IMG/VR virus record: IMGVR_UViG_3300022745_000063
Location: 1 to 42,499 of that record
DNA from: a virus
Strand: one strand, 5' to 3'
DNA: 42,499 nt
Of the stretch, positions 8,763 to 18,385 are shown piece by piece. Within the stretch, counting starts at the first letter, position 1; the number at the start of each line of letters is the position of its first letter. The notes under the pieces were generated by a model. The model was given only the letters and a program-made list of their open reading frames with translations. It ran no database searches and was not told where the DNA came from. The position numbers and the translations under genes are program-made.

Positions 8763-9205
8763 GCAACAGCCTGCACGTTGGCGTGCGCAACGCTGTAGCC
8801 GCTGCGCTGTCGGCCTTGCCGTCTCTGGCCGATGGTGGCGTGGTGGTCAACCGCAGCACCCCCATGGCCAAGCAGTACGCCAAACAGATCCGCGTGTTCC
8901 TGGAAACCTCCAGCGGCCAGCCCATTGTGCTGTCTGGCCAGCCGCAAGACTGGACCACCCGCATCCGCGTTGAGCATGTCGCCCGCGCCGCCAGCGCAGA
9001 CGAAAACGCCACCGATCTGGCCGACGCATTGGCCTGCGCCGCCACTGAGCGCGTGCTGGCTGACATGAGCCTCGGCGGGCTGGTGCAACACATCCAGCCC
9101 AAAGCCATCGGCTGGTTCGACGACGAAGCCGACACCAGCATCGCCACCGTCCAAGTCATCTACGAGGCCGTTCACCGCACGAGCGGCCAATCCATTGCCG
9201 CCTGA
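8759..9205 (+). CDS. Tail terminator, gpU-like minor tail protein
   Basis: A 148-residue protein. It starts with a helix (LHVGVRNAVAAALSALPSL) and continues with beta segments (KQIRVFLETSSG, WTTRIRVEHVARA) and a final ATVQVIYEAVHRT. Length and position between the FII-like gene and the tail tube gene fit a gpU-type tail terminator that caps the tail tube. It is coupled to the upstream gene by ATGA. Confidence 0.6.
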   Translation: MSNSLHVGVRNAVAAALSALPSLADGGVVVNRSTPMAKQYAKQIRVFLETSSGQPIVLSGQPQDWTTRIRVEHVARAASADENATDLADALACAATERVLADMSLGGLVQHIQPKAIGWFDDEADTSIATVQVIYEAVHRTSGQSIAA

Positions 9206-9220
9206 CCCGAGAGACACACC

Positions 9221-9394
9221 ATGCCCGAAGCCACTCAAACCCAAACCGCGCTGCCTGACCCCCAGGCGGGAGGCAGCTACACCCGCTGCCCCGAAACCGG
9301 CGAACTCGCGCCCGTGCAAGTGCCTGCCGATCCGGCTACCACCGCAGCAGAGCAGCCAGCGGCCCCCGCTCAAGACCAACCCGCCCAGGAGTAA
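9221..9394 (+). CDS. Small acidic Pro/Ala-rich protein
   Basis: A 57-residue frame from ATG at 9221 to TAA at 9392-9394. It is rich in Pro, Ala, Thr and Glu, with a small CPETGE element. It fills the gap between the terminator and tail tube genes, six bases before the latter. It has no recognisable domain and is probably disordered. Short proteins of this type are common before the tail tube gene. A coding role is likely from the uninterrupted operon frame but not proven. Confidence 0.5.
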   Translation: MPEATQTQTALPDPQAGGSYTRCPETGELAPVQVPADPATTAAEQPAAPAQDQPAQE

Positions 9395-9400
9395 CCCACC

Positions 9401-10378
9401 ATGGCATCCCGCTACATCCGCAACACCGCCATCCTGGCCAAGATCGAAACCACCTACGGCATCGATGCCGTGCCCACCGGTGGTGCTAACGCCATGCTGG
9501 TGAGCAATGTCAGCATCAACCCCATCAACCTCAGCTACGCCGACCGCGATTTGATTCGCCCTTACTTTGGCGCGTCCGAACAATTGCCGGGTGTGCGCTA
9601 CGTTGAAATGAGCTTCGATGTCGAGCTGGTCGGTAGTGGCGCTGCTGGCACTGCACCCAACTGGGGTCCGCTCATGCGAGCCGCCGGACTGGCTGAAACC
9701 CTCACCGCCATCACCCGAGCAGACTACACACCCGTGAGCACCAGTTTCGAGTCACTCACCGTGTACTGGTACGACGACGGCGTGCTGCACACCGCCAAAG
9801 GTGCCCGCGCTGACCTCAGCTTCTCTTGGAAGATCGGCGAGCGCCCCATGCTCAAGGTCAAGAAGATGATCGGTCTGTACGCCACGCCCACCGCCGGTGC
9901 AGCACCCGCCCTCACGCTCACTGGCTGGAAGACGCCGCAAACCATCATCGACGCGCAGTCTGGCGACATCATCCTGGGTGGCACGCACAGCACCAGCGGT
10001 GCCCCCGCCATCACCGGCGGCACGGTGTACCCCAGCCAAGGCATCGAGCTTGATCTGGGCAATGCCCTCAACTTCACGCCGATGCTCGGTGGCGAGACGG
10101 TGGACATCACCCAGCGCGCTGTCACGGGCAAGATTTCGCTTGACCTGACTGCCGCGCAAGAGGTCTCCATGTTTGGCACGGTGGAGGGCGCAACCCTGCA
10201 AACCCTGGGCATGCAGCACGGCACCGTGGCCAACAACAAAACCCTGTTGTGGCTGCCCAATGTACAGCTCACCAACCCGTCCAAGTCCGAGGTCAACGGC
10301 AAGCGCCTCATCAGCTTTAACCTGCGCAGCGTCCCCAGCAGCGGCAACGACGACTTCCGCCTCGTCGCCAGCTTCTGA
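9401..10378 (+). CDS. Major tail tube protein
   Basis: A 325-residue protein. The N-terminus (SRYIRNTAILAKIETTYG) and the pattern of repeating beta strands (VEMSFDVELVGSG, ALTLTGWKTPQ, ISLDLTAAQEVSMF) match phage tail tube proteins. These stack as hexamer rings to form the siphophage tail. It stands directly before the tail assembly chaperone pair, as in lambda (V then G/T). Confidence 0.85.
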   Translation: MASRYIRNTAILAKIETTYGIDAVPTGGANAMLVSNVSINPINLSYADRDLIRPYFGASEQLPGVRYVEMSFDVELVGSGAAGTAPNWGPLMRAAGLAETLTAITRADYTPVSTSFESLTVYWYDDGVLHTAKGARADLSFSWKIGERPMLKVKKMIGLYATPTAGAAPALTLTGWKTPQTIIDAQSGDIILGGTHSTSGAPAITGGTVYPSQGIELDLGNALNFTPMLGGETVDITQRAVTGKISLDLTAAQEVSMFGTVEGATLQTLGMQHGTVANNKTLLWLPNVQLTNPSKSEVNGKRLISFNLRSVPSSGNDDFRLVASF

Positions 10379-10392
10379 TCCAGAGGCCGCGC

Positions 10393-10737
10393 ATGTTCAA
10401 GCTCGACCTCTCGCCCAGCTACTTCGCACCCTGCCGCATCGCCCTGGCCGATGCCGAAGGTGTGGTGCACACCCACGAATTCGAGTTGCGCTTCAACCGC
10501 CTGCCGCAAACCCGCGTCAACGAAGTCATCGACGGCGTGCGCAGTGGCCAGATTGACCACGCCGCCTTCTTTGCCGAAGTGCTCGTGGGCTGGCGGCATG
10601 TGCAAGACGCCGACGGCAACGAGCTGCCCTACAGCGCCGAAAACCTCGCCTGTCTGCGTGAGGTTGTGGGCGCGTCCGGGGCCATGGTGGGCGCATGGTT
10701 CACCTCGCTCGTACCGGGCTTGGCTGAAAAAAACTGA
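10393..10737 (+). CDS. Tail assembly chaperone, gpG-like
   Basis: A 114-residue protein ending in ...LAEKN. Its gene lies between the tail tube and tape measure genes, where all lambda-like phages carry a chaperone that coats the tape measure protein. The slippery heptamer A-AAA-AAC sits in frame at the last three codons, immediately before the TGA. A -1 slip bypasses the stop and continues into the frame ending at 11120. This makes it the short member of a gpG/gpGT pair. Confidence 0.88.
   Translation: MFKLDLSPSYFAPCRIALADAEGVVHTHEFELRFNRLPQTRVNEVIDGVRSGQIDHAAFFAEVLVGWRHVQDADGNELPYSAENLACLREVVGASGAMVGAWFTSLVPGLAEKN
10728..10734 (+). other. Programmed -1 ribosomal frameshift site
   Basis: The heptamer A AAA AAC lies in the zero frame (codons GAA AAA AAC TGA at 10726-10737). 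It matches the canonical X XXY YYZ form. A -1 slip reads CTG ACA GAG next and stays open to 11120. Position and geometry match the lambda G-T frameshift. Confidence 0.9.
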
Positions 10738-11120
10738 CAGAGGCAGCGCGTCGGTGGGCAGCAGGCGACGCGACTGACCTGAGAGACGAAACCCCCCTGC
10801 GAGCCCTGGAGGCCTTTGGTGCAACACCTGAACAACTCGCCGATGCCCGCGCAGCCCTCAGCCAACGTGCCGAGCCCTTCGGCGTGTGGCCCGAAAACTG
10901 GCGAGCCGTGCAGCTCATGTGCGTGTTGCCCTGGCGCACCCACTGCCTCAGCGGATTCGGCGGCGCAAAAATCCTGCACGAATGCTTCGACTGGAGCCTG
11001 CTCGATCTGTTCAACGCCCGACTGCCGCGCCACAGTGAAGCCATCGATCCCGATGATTCGACCCTCTTTGCGCAACTCCTGGCCGTTCAAGGTGAGGCCC
11101 TTGGCCACCTCAACATCTGA
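10734..11120 (+). CDS. C-terminal part of tail assembly chaperone gpGT (-1 frame)
   Basis: Translated only by -1 frameshifting from the upstream frame, this gives about 128 further residues and a fusion of about 241 residues (10393-11120). The segment includes WAAGDATDLRDE, GVWPENWRAVQLM and FDWSLLDLFNARL, and resembles DUF1799-type T domains. No good independent start lies near the junction; the first in-frame ATG is at 10917, well inside the domain. In lambda the GT fusion recruits tail tube subunits to the tape measure protein. Confidence 0.85.
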   Translation: MTEAARRWAAGDATDLRDETPLRALEAFGATPEQLADARAALSQRAEPFGVWPENWRAVQLMCVLPWRTHCLSGFGGAKILHECFDWSLLDLFNARLPRHSEAIDPDDSTLFAQLLAVQGEALGHLNI

Positions 11121-11132
11121 CGGGAGCTGCGC

Positions 11133-13721
11133 ATGAGCGACAACAACGTCATTGGCATCAAGATCGTTGGTGATGCCACCAGCCTCAAGGCTGCGCTCAC
11201 CGACGCCAGCAGCTCTGTGCAAGCGCACAGCCAAAAGGTCGAGAACTTTGCAGACGTGTTCAATGCAGCCCATGCCCGCATGGACAAAGCGCAGCAAAAC
11301 ACCGCCCTGAGCGCCAAGCAACTCAACTTCGCCATGGCCAACCTGCCCGCGCAGTTCACCGACATCGTGACCAGCCTGCAAGGCGGCCAGCGCCCGCTCA
11401 CCGTGCTGCTGCAACAAGGCGGCCAGATCAAAGACATGTTTGGCGGCATCGTGCCCGCCTTCCGAGCTGTGGGCGGCTACGTGCTGGGTTTGCTCAACCC
11501 CTTCACCCTGTTGGCCGGCGGAGTGGCGGCGGTGGGTGCGGCCTACTACATGGGCAGCAAAGAGACCGATGCCTTCAATAAGGCCATCATCACCAGCGGC
11601 AACGCTGCGGGCGTCACCACCAGTGACCTGCGCAGCATGGCGCAGCAAATCAGCCAGACCACGGGCACACAGGCCGCAGCCGCTGAGGCGCTGGCAGCCA
11701 TGGTGTCCACGGGTAGCGTAGCCAGAGAAAACGTCGCCAAATTCAGTGAAACCGCGCTGCTGGCCGACAAGTACCTCGGCCAATCGGTCAAAGACACCGT
11801 GCAAGCCTTCACCGAGCTGGGCCGCTCACCCACCGAAGCCTCGGCCAAACTCAACCAGCAACTGCACTACCTCACCGGCTCGCTCTACGAGCAGATCAAA
11901 GCCCTCGAAGACCGGGGGCAGAAAGAGGCTGCGGCTGAGCTGGCGCAGGGTGCCTACTCAACCGCTCAAGCGGCGCGTATTGAGTTGATGAAGAGCCAAC
12001 TGGGGGCGCTGGAGAGTGCCTGGATGAAGGTGGCTGAAAAGGCCAAGGGCGCATGGGATTACATGCTTGGCGTGGGTCGTGAAACCACGCTGGATGACAA
12101 GATCAAAGAGATTGAAAGCCGGTTGAATCCGCAGCCTGGTGGTTTGCGCCTGAATCCCGCACTGCAATCGGAGTATCGTGATCAATTGGAGCAACTCAAG
12201 GCCCAAAAGGCCGAACAGATCATCATTTCTGGCTTGGAAGCGCAGCGTGCCAAGCAGGCCGATGCCACCGTTCGGCTGGCTGGGCGTGAAAACGAATTTC
12301 TCAGCAACCGCCAGAAACTGGAAAAAGAACTGGCTGCTGCCCGCAAAGAAGCCTCCGATGCGGGCTGGGACGACAAGCGCACCGCTACGCTAGAAAAAAA
12401 CATCCGCCGCAAATACCGCGACAACGATGCCATCGCCCTGCAAAAAGCCATGGTGGAGCGCGATGTTGATGGTGTGAAAAAAGCGCTCGATGAGTTGGTT
12501 TCTGGCTACACCAACGCCGATCGTGTGCTCGAAGGCGTGCATGCCAATGGCTACATGGTGGACAAGGCCTACTTCGATGCCAAGCGCACGCTCATCGAGG
12601 CTGAGACCAAGGCCAAGCAAGACGCTGCCGACAAAGAGCTGGCGATTCTGTCGCGCCAAAAGTTCGAGAAGCCCGAAGACCGTGTGGCCAACGAGCGCAA
12701 GATGGCCGACATCCGCGCCCAGACAGTCAAAGACCAAAACACAGCACAAACCTCGCTGGTGCTGCTCACCCAGCAAGAAACCGAAGCCCTCAACAAGCGC
12801 AACACCGCGCTGCTCACTGCCAAGCAAATTGCCGATCAGTACGTGGCCGATTTGCGGCGCAGTGGCGGGCGTGAGCTGCTTGAGATGCAGATGAGCAACC
12901 TGGAGAAAGACTACTCATCGCGGCAGTACAAGGTGTCTGAAGATGCCCGCCAGAAGCGCCTGGCGCTTGACCAGAACCGTGAGCGCCTCATGTCGCAAAC
13001 CGATGGCAATGGCCGTAGCAAGTGGACGGACCAACTGCAAGAAGACTACATCAAGCAGCTCGCCATCATCAACCAGCAAGAATCGCAAGCCACGCGCATC
13101 GTGCGCGACAACTGGGCGCAGCGCCTCATGGTCATGGGTGACTGGCAAAACGGGGCCGAAGTCGCCCTCAAGAACTACGCCGACAGCACCCGAGACACAT
13201 TCTCCAGGGTGGCCGATCTGGTCACCAACGCCTTCAAAGGCATGGAAGACGCACTGGTCAAGTTTGTCACCACCGGCAAGCTCGATTTCCGCAGCCTGGC
13301 CGACAGCATCATTTCTGACCTGATCCGCATCCAGGTCCAAAAGACCATCACCGGGCCGCTGGCCAGTTCCAATTTCATGGGGCAACTCTCTGGGTCTCTG
13401 GGTTCTTTGTTTGGCGCGCCATCCCTGACCCGTGACGATTTGCAGGGCTTTGCCTCGGGTGGGCAACCACCCGTTGGCAAAATTTCTCTGGTTGGCGAAA
13501 AGGGGCCAGAACTGTTTGTCCCCAGCACGCCTGGAACCATCATCCCGAACCACATGTTGCAAAGTGTGGGCGGTTCCAGCACGGTCTATTCTCCGGTTCT
13601 CACCGTCAATATTGACAGCCGGACAGACCAAGCCGCCATCTACTCGGGTGTGCGCCAAATGCTGGTTCAGCACACCGAACAGCAGTACGAAGACATGCGT
13701 CGCCTGGGGGTGCTGGCGTGA
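11133..13721 (+). CDS. Tail tape measure protein, lambda gpH-like
   Basis: An 862-residue protein. The N-terminal half has long helices and a hydrophobic stretch (GGYVLGLLNPFTLLAGGVAAVGA, about residues 112-134). The middle is a charged coiled coil (about 350-620). The C-terminal part has the typical lambda-family end (ISLVGEKGPELFVPSTPGTIIPNHML, about 788-812). This protein sets tail length and is ejected with the DNA. It overlaps the next gene by four bases. Confidence 0.93.
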   Translation: MSDNNVIGIKIVGDATSLKAALTDASSSVQAHSQKVENFADVFNAAHARMDKAQQNTALSAKQLNFAMANLPAQFTDIVTSLQGGQRPLTVLLQQGGQIKDMFGGIVPAFRAVGGYVLGLLNPFTLLAGGVAAVGAAYYMGSKETDAFNKAIITSGNAAGVTTSDLRSMAQQISQTTGTQAAAAEALAAMVSTGSVARENVAKFSETALLADKYLGQSVKDTVQAFTELGRSPTEASAKLNQQLHYLTGSLYEQIKALEDRGQKEAAAELAQGAYSTAQAARIELMKSQLGALESAWMKVAEKAKGAWDYMLGVGRETTLDDKIKEIESRLNPQPGGLRLNPALQSEYRDQLEQLKAQKAEQIIISGLEAQRAKQADATVRLAGRENEFLSNRQKLEKELAAARKEASDAGWDDKRTATLEKNIRRKYRDNDAIALQKAMVERDVDGVKKALDELVSGYTNADRVLEGVHANGYMVDKAYFDAKRTLIEAETKAKQDAADKELAILSRQKFEKPEDRVANERKMADIRAQTVKDQNTAQTSLVLLTQQETEALNKRNTALLTAKQIADQYVADLRRSGGRELLEMQMSNLEKDYSSRQYKVSEDARQKRLALDQNRERLMSQTDGNGRSKWTDQLQEDYIKQLAIINQQESQATRIVRDNWAQRLMVMGDWQNGAEVALKNYADSTRDTFSRVADLVTNAFKGMEDALVKFVTTGKLDFRSLADSIISDLIRIQVQKTITGPLASSNFMGQLSGSLGSLFGAPSLTRDDLQGFASGGQPPVGKISLVGEKGPELFVPSTPGTIIPNHMLQSVGGSSTVYSPVLTVNIDSRTDQAAIYSGVRQMLVQHTEQQYEDMRRLGVLA

Positions 13722-14341
13722 GCATCTTCACTTTGCCCTCCGCGTTGAGGGCCATGCGCCTGGCGTGGGGTCAGCGCCGGTTTGATCTGCGTTTTGAAAA
13801 CGGCGACTCTGGCTCTGGGCAGTCGCGCCTGGTGGCGCCGCCGCGCTGGACGGCGGCTTTGTCGTGCCCCGATGCACTCACGGCGGCCGATGCGGCTGTG
13901 TGGCGGGCTTTGGTGCTGGGCCTCAATGGCCGGGTCAATCAACTGGCGCTGTACGACCTGGGCAACCCCGCGCCACGCGGCACCATGCGCGGCACGCTCA
14001 CGCTGGCCAGTGCGGCCAGTGCGGGCGCCACGTCCATCACGCTTACGGGCGGAGCAGGGCAGGCGGCCACCACCTTGCTTCAGGCCGACTGGCTCGGTCT
14101 GGGGCAGTCGGGCAGCCAGCGCGAGCTGCTGGCCGTGGCGGCTGATGCAACCGCCGATGGTTCCGGTCTCATCACCGTTTCCCTTGTGTCCCCGCTGCGC
14201 TGGGCTTACAGCTCTGGCGCTTCGGTGGTGTGGGACAAGCCCACCGCGCTGTTTCGCCAAACCACCGATGCGAGCACCTGGACGCATGAGCGCGCCATCC
14301 GCACCGGCTACACACTGGATTTGATGGAGAGCTGGGAATGA
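13718..14341 (+). CDS. Distal tail or tail-tip protein
   Basis: A 207-residue, beta-rich protein starting SIFTLPSALRAMRLAWGQRRFDLRFENGDSG. No exact family is recognised. Position directly after the tape measure gene, and a mix of beta strands with Gly/Ala-rich loops, fit a distal tail protein at the base of the tube. It is coupled to both neighbours by ATGA overlaps. Function is inferred from gene order. Confidence 0.6.
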   Translation: MSIFTLPSALRAMRLAWGQRRFDLRFENGDSGSGQSRLVAPPRWTAALSCPDALTAADAAVWRALVLGLNGRVNQLALYDLGNPAPRGTMRGTLTLASAASAGATSITLTGGAGQAATTLLQADWLGLGQSGSQRELLAVAADATADGSGLITVSLVSPLRWAYSSGASVVWDKPTALFRQTTDASTWTHERAIRTGYTLDLMESWE

Positions 14342-14928
14342 GCCTCTCCACCGACACATCGTGGGACAGCGCTGCCGCCTCTGGTGCGGTGGGGGTGTTG
14401 TACCTCATCGAGTTGCAATTCACCGGCGGTACGCAGCGCCTGACCAACTGGCCGGTGGACTTGCAGGCGTTGGGGCAGACCTGGCTCGGCGTGGGCACGG
14501 TGTGTGAGGTGGGCGAGCTGCGCGAGAGTGAGGACGGTGGGTATCAGAAACTGGACATCAGCCTCACTCAGGTGAAAAACGCCTATCTGGCCCTCGCGCT
14601 GGGCAGTGTTGAGACGTACCAAAACCAGCCCTGCCGTATTTGGGTGGCCCTGGTGAATGCCAGCACCTACCAAATCACCGGCGCGCCGCTGCTGCGGTTC
14701 GCGGGCGTGATGGATCAGGTCAAGATTTCGCGCAGCGACGCCCAGGTGGGCAAGGTCACCATGGCCTGCCAGACCGGGGCCTACGACGTGCGCTCCAACC
14801 CCGCCGCTCTGCGCATGACGCAGGCGCAGCACAGCGCCCGCCACCCGGGAGAAACCGGCTTCAAGTACATCAACGACCTCATCGCCAAGCCGCAGCAATG
14901 GCTGTCGAAGAAATTTCAGCAAGTATGA
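14338..14928 (+). CDS. Minor tail protein of the tail-tip complex (DUF2163-like pattern)
   Basis: A 196-residue protein. The N-terminus (VGVLYLIELQFTGGTQRLTNWPVDLQ) and the segments QKLDISLTQVKNAYLALAL and CQTGAYDVRSNPAALRM resemble hub-adjacent tail proteins of the DUF2163 or gpL type. It ends with GFKYINDLIAKPQQWLSKKF. It sits between the putative distal tail gene and the peptidase-like gene, as L and K do in lambda. The exact family is uncertain. Confidence 0.6.
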   Translation: MSLSTDTSWDSAAASGAVGVLYLIELQFTGGTQRLTNWPVDLQALGQTWLGVGTVCEVGELRESEDGGYQKLDISLTQVKNAYLALALGSVETYQNQPCRIWVALVNASTYQITGAPLLRFAGVMDQVKISRSDAQVGKVTMACQTGAYDVRSNPAALRMTQAQHSARHPGETGFKYINDLIAKPQQWLSKKFQQV

Positions 14929-15338
14929 GCACGCCGCGCGACTCCGTCTTTTTTGCCCGGCTCGACGCCTTCGTGGCGACGCAGGGTGCGGCCCGGTTCG
15001 ACTGGGCGGGGCACCACTGTGCCTCGTTCGTCGGTGACTGGCTGGGCCAGCTTGGCCACGCCGCGCCGCCGTCGTTCTACCTGCGCGGGGCGCGGGCGGC
15101 GGCGCGGCACATTCGCGCCGTGGGGGGCGCCCTGCCTGGCGTCGTGGCTCTGCTGGGCCAGCCTCTGGCCGGCGGTCTGGCCTGGCCCGGTGATGTGGCG
15201 CTGGTGCGGGTGCCACGCTCGCGGGGCCGCCACACCCTGGTGCTCGGCCTGTGCGTGGGCGCGCATGTGCTGGCCCCGGGCGCATCGGGCTTGTTGGCCC
15301 TGCCCATCACCGAGGCGGAGGCCGCATGGCGCGTCTGA
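14925..15338 (+). CDS. NlpC/P60-like tail-tip peptidase (DUF6950 type)
   Basis: A 137-residue protein from the ATG at 14925, which overlaps the previous stop. The segment RFDWAGHHCASFVGDWL (about residues 24-40) carries a Cys where NlpC/P60-like and DUF6950 proteins have the nucleophile. GDVALV and RGRHTLVLGLCVG supply the second strand and a possible His. In lambda the equivalent K protein is a tail-tip peptidase used during entry. Activity here is unproven. Confidence 0.65.
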   Translation: MSTPRDSVFFARLDAFVATQGAARFDWAGHHCASFVGDWLGQLGHAAPPSFYLRGARAAARHIRAVGGALPGVVALLGQPLAGGLAWPGDVALVRVPRSRGRHTLVLGLCVGAHVLAPGASGLLALPITEAEAAWRV

Positions 15339-18300
15339 TCCTGCTCGCGCTGTTGTGGGGCATGGCCGGCGCGGCTCTGGCCGACCCGGTGAGCGTGATC
15401 GCCAGCGCGATCGTGGCTTTTGAGGGTTACACAGGCTGGGCGGCGTTTGCCGTTTTTGCCGGCGCAGGCCTCATCAACAACAGCCTGGCCCGGCGCCGCC
15501 AGGCCAAGATGGCCGCCGAGCAGCGCGCCCAGTACAACGCCAGCCTGCAAGACCGCAATGTCACGGTGCTCAGCTCGGAGTCGCCATGGCAAGTCGTCTA
15601 TGGCAACCCGGCGCCGCTGGGCGGCTCCATCGCCGCCATCCTCACCAGCGGCGGCCGCGATGAATTCAGCCACCTGCTGGTGGTGTTTGCTGCCCACCCT
15701 TGCCAGGCGATTGACGAGGTGTACATCGACGGCGTGGCCTGCGGCGCCCTCGACTCCAGCGGCTGGGTCACCGGCGGCGATTTTCTCGAAGGCGCCACCG
15801 GCACTCAGGAGACGATCACCGAGTCGCTCACGTTCAACACCTCGGGCGTGGCCACCGCGTCCAACCCGGTCAGCGCCCTGGTGACGATCGTCAACCCGGC
15901 TGTCGATGTGACATCCGGCGGCATCATCACCGGCGCAACCGCCTCGGGCGCGACCATCACGCTGCCGGTGGCTCCCGCCACGCCGGTGACCTACGAGGTC
16001 ACCTACGGCTACAACACCAGCCACGGCCGCGTCAACATCCAGAAACACCTCTCGCCCGGCGGTGTGGACGTGTCCGACGCCTTCATCATGGCGCGTTGCC
16101 CCGACAAGTGGGGCAGCACCGATCTTCTGAGTGGCTACACCTACATCTGGATCACCCTCGACAAGAATTTCAGCCGCTTCCAGGGCGGTCCGCCCAACAT
16201 CACCGCCCGTCTGCGCGGCAAAAACAGCATCTACGACCCGCGCACCGGCACCCGCGGCTACAGCAACAACCCCGCCCTGTGCCTGGCCGACTTCATCATG
16301 TCGGAGCCTGGCTTCGGGGCCACTTCGGCGCAGCTCGACATGCCGGCGCTGATCGCGGCTGCCAACGCCGCCGACAGCAAAAGCTTCACGGCGGACGGCG
16401 CCTTCCAGACCAACCAGGACCGCGAGACCACCAAGCAGCAGCTCGAAGACTCTTTCGGCGGCTCGTGCCACGAGAGTGGCGGCGTGTGGCGCATCATGGC
16501 CGGCGCGTGGAGCACGCCCGTCATGTCGATCACCAGCGCCGACGTGGCCGCGCCCATCGAAATCGACCAGGCGGGCTACACCGCCAAAGACCGCTACAAC
16601 ACCGTGCGCGGCACCTTCATCGATGCCTCGGGCCTCGGCGTGGGCAGCGACTTCACGCCCTGGGCCAACGCCGCCTATGTGGCGGCAGACGGACTCTCGC
16701 GCATCAAGGATGTGCAGCTCCACTTCACCGGCGCGCACCAGCAGACGCAAGACCTCGCCCGCATGCAGGTCGAGCGCAGCCGTGGCGGCCTGAGCATCAC
16801 GCTGCCGGGCCAGATGCGCCTGTGGCCCGTTCAGCCGGGCGACCGCGTGAGCGTCACCAACGCCGAGTTCGGCTGGGCCGCCAAGACCTTCCGCGTCACC
16901 GACTGGGGCTTCCACCCCAAGGCGCCCGTCGCGCTGAAACTGGTGGAAGACGTGGCCGTGTACTACGACGCGGCAGCCATCATCACGCAAGACGCCGCGC
17001 CCAACACCGACCTGCCCAACCCTTACAGCGTGCCTCTGCTGGCCGACCTGAGCGCCGACAGCGGCACCGCGCAGCTCATCCGGCAAACCGACGGCACCAT
17101 CACCAGTCGCGTGCGGGTGCAGTGGACGGCCAGCACCAATAACTATGTCGCCGTGGGCGGCCAGGTGCAGGTGCAGTGGCGCGAGGCCACCTCCACCGCC
17201 GAGGGCTGGACCGACGCCGCCACCGTCGCCGGCAGCGCCAGCAGTGTGTACCTCACCGGCCTGCCCGACGGTACCGCCGTGCTGCTGCGGGCGCGCTTTG
17301 TCAACCAGCTCAACATCACCGGCCCCTGGACGACGATTGCCCACGCCGTGCTCGGCAAGAGCGAGCCACCCAGCACGCCCGCCAACGTGTTCGTCACCAG
17401 TGACTTGCTGGTGTACTTTGGCAAAGTGACCGACTTCGATGTGGCGGGCTATCTGGTGCGCGCGGTGGCTGGCACCACGGCCACCTGGTCGCGCGGGCTG
17501 CCCCTGCATGACGGCGTGGTGACCGACTCGCCATGGCGCATACCCGGCGCGTTGTATGGCGTGCAAACCCTCATGGTGGCCGCCATCGACACCAGCGGCA
17601 ACGTGGGCGGCTGCGGCAGCTACACGCTCGACTTCTCGCAGCCCAGCACCGCCAACAGCGTGCAGTCGCTTGACTATCGGGCGGGTGGCTTCGCGGGCAC
17701 CATCACCGGCGCCAGCGTGTCGGGCGGCGATCTGCTCGCCGATGTGCAGAGCAGCCCCGACCTGTATGCGCTCGATGACCTCTACGCCGAGGCCAACCTC
17801 TATGGCGCACTGTACAAGCCCATGAGCTGGGTCAGCACCTCATTCGTGCCGCTCTACGGCGGCGGCACGGTGTACCTCAGCACGGCCATGGCCGGGGCCT
17901 CGCCAGCGGTCGAATATCGCATTGACGGCGACACCCTGGTTGACCTGTATTCGACGGCGGACCTGTACGCCAGCGCCGATCTCTATGGCGCGCCCGGCGC
18001 ATGGCAGCCATGGCCCGGATCGTACAGCGCCCAGCGCATGCAGGGCATCCAGTTTCGCGCCAGCATCGATGGCAGCGCCGTGCAGGGCGGCATCACAGCC
18101 TTTATCGCCTACCTGGCCGCGCAAGAGGCCGCGCAGTCGTTCTCGCAGCAAGCCATTCTGGCCGGCGGCACCCGCCTTGACCCGGCAGTGGGTGCACCCG
18201 CCCGCAAGTGGATCACCGTGCGCGGCGTGCAAATCACCCCCATCACAGACGGCTCAGGTGCCATTGCTGGCCGCGTGATGGACTTCTCGGCGGCGCTCGG

Positions 18301-18385
18301 GCCGCTCACCCAACTGATTGACAACACCGGTGCTGCCGTGGGCGGCACCGCCACCATCGATGTGAAAGGCCTTGCAGACGTATGA
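15326..18385 (+). CDS. Tail tip attachment protein, gpJ-like
   Basis: A 1,019-residue protein, started at the ATG at 15326. It overlaps the previous gene by 13 bases and avoids an unlikely Arg/Gly-rich extension. The N-terminus has a hydrophobic segment (LILLALLWGMAGAALADPV). Residues about 75-550 cover the hub region (SPWQVVYGNPAPLGG, VDEVYIDGV-like, DKNFSRFQGGPPNITARLRG). Fibronectin type III-like segments follow from about 570. This protein forms the central tip and usually decides receptor choice. Confidence 0.88.
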   Translation: MARLILLALLWGMAGAALADPVSVIASAIVAFEGYTGWAAFAVFAGAGLINNSLARRRQAKMAAEQRAQYNASLQDRNVTVLSSESPWQVVYGNPAPLGGSIAAILTSGGRDEFSHLLVVFAAHPCQAIDEVYIDGVACGALDSSGWVTGGDFLEGATGTQETITESLTFNTSGVATASNPVSALVTIVNPAVDVTSGGIITGATASGATITLPVAPATPVTYEVTYGYNTSHGRVNIQKHLSPGGVDVSDAFIMARCPDKWGSTDLLSGYTYIWITLDKNFSRFQGGPPNITARLRGKNSIYDPRTGTRGYSNNPALCLADFIMSEPGFGATSAQLDMPALIAAANAADSKSFTADGAFQTNQDRETTKQQLEDSFGGSCHESGGVWRIMAGAWSTPVMSITSADVAAPIEIDQAGYTAKDRYNTVRGTFIDASGLGVGSDFTPWANAAYVAADGLSRIKDVQLHFTGAHQQTQDLARMQVERSRGGLSITLPGQMRLWPVQPGDRVSVTNAEFGWAAKTFRVTDWGFHPKAPVALKLVEDVAVYYDAAAIITQDAAPNTDLPNPYSVPLLADLSADSGTAQLIRQTDGTITSRVRVQWTASTNNYVAVGGQVQVQWREATSTAEGWTDAATVAGSASSVYLTGLPDGTAVLLRARFVNQLNITGPWTTIAHAVLGKSEPPSTPANVFVTSDLLVYFGKVTDFDVAGYLVRAVAGTTATWSRGLPLHDGVVTDSPWRIPGALYGVQTLMVAAIDTSGNVGGCGSYTLDFSQPSTANSVQSLDYRAGGFAGTITGASVSGGDLLADVQSSPDLYALDDLYAEANLYGALYKPMSWVSTSFVPLYGGGTVYLSTAMAGASPAVEYRIDGDTLVDLYSTADLYASADLYGAPGAWQPWPGSYSAQRMQGIQFRASIDGSAVQGGITAFIAYLAAQEAAQSFSQQAILAGGTRLDPAVGAPARKWITVRGVQITPITDGSGAIAGRVMDFSAALGPLTQLIDNTGAAVGGTATIDVKGLADV

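Noticed and set aside
15077-17566. 829-codon minus-strand open frame opposite the gpJ-like gene
   Set aside because: High-GC shadow: no SD, Gly/Val/Ala/His-rich composition and complete overlap with a recognised tail gene. The same applies to 1668-3596 and 4005-5876.
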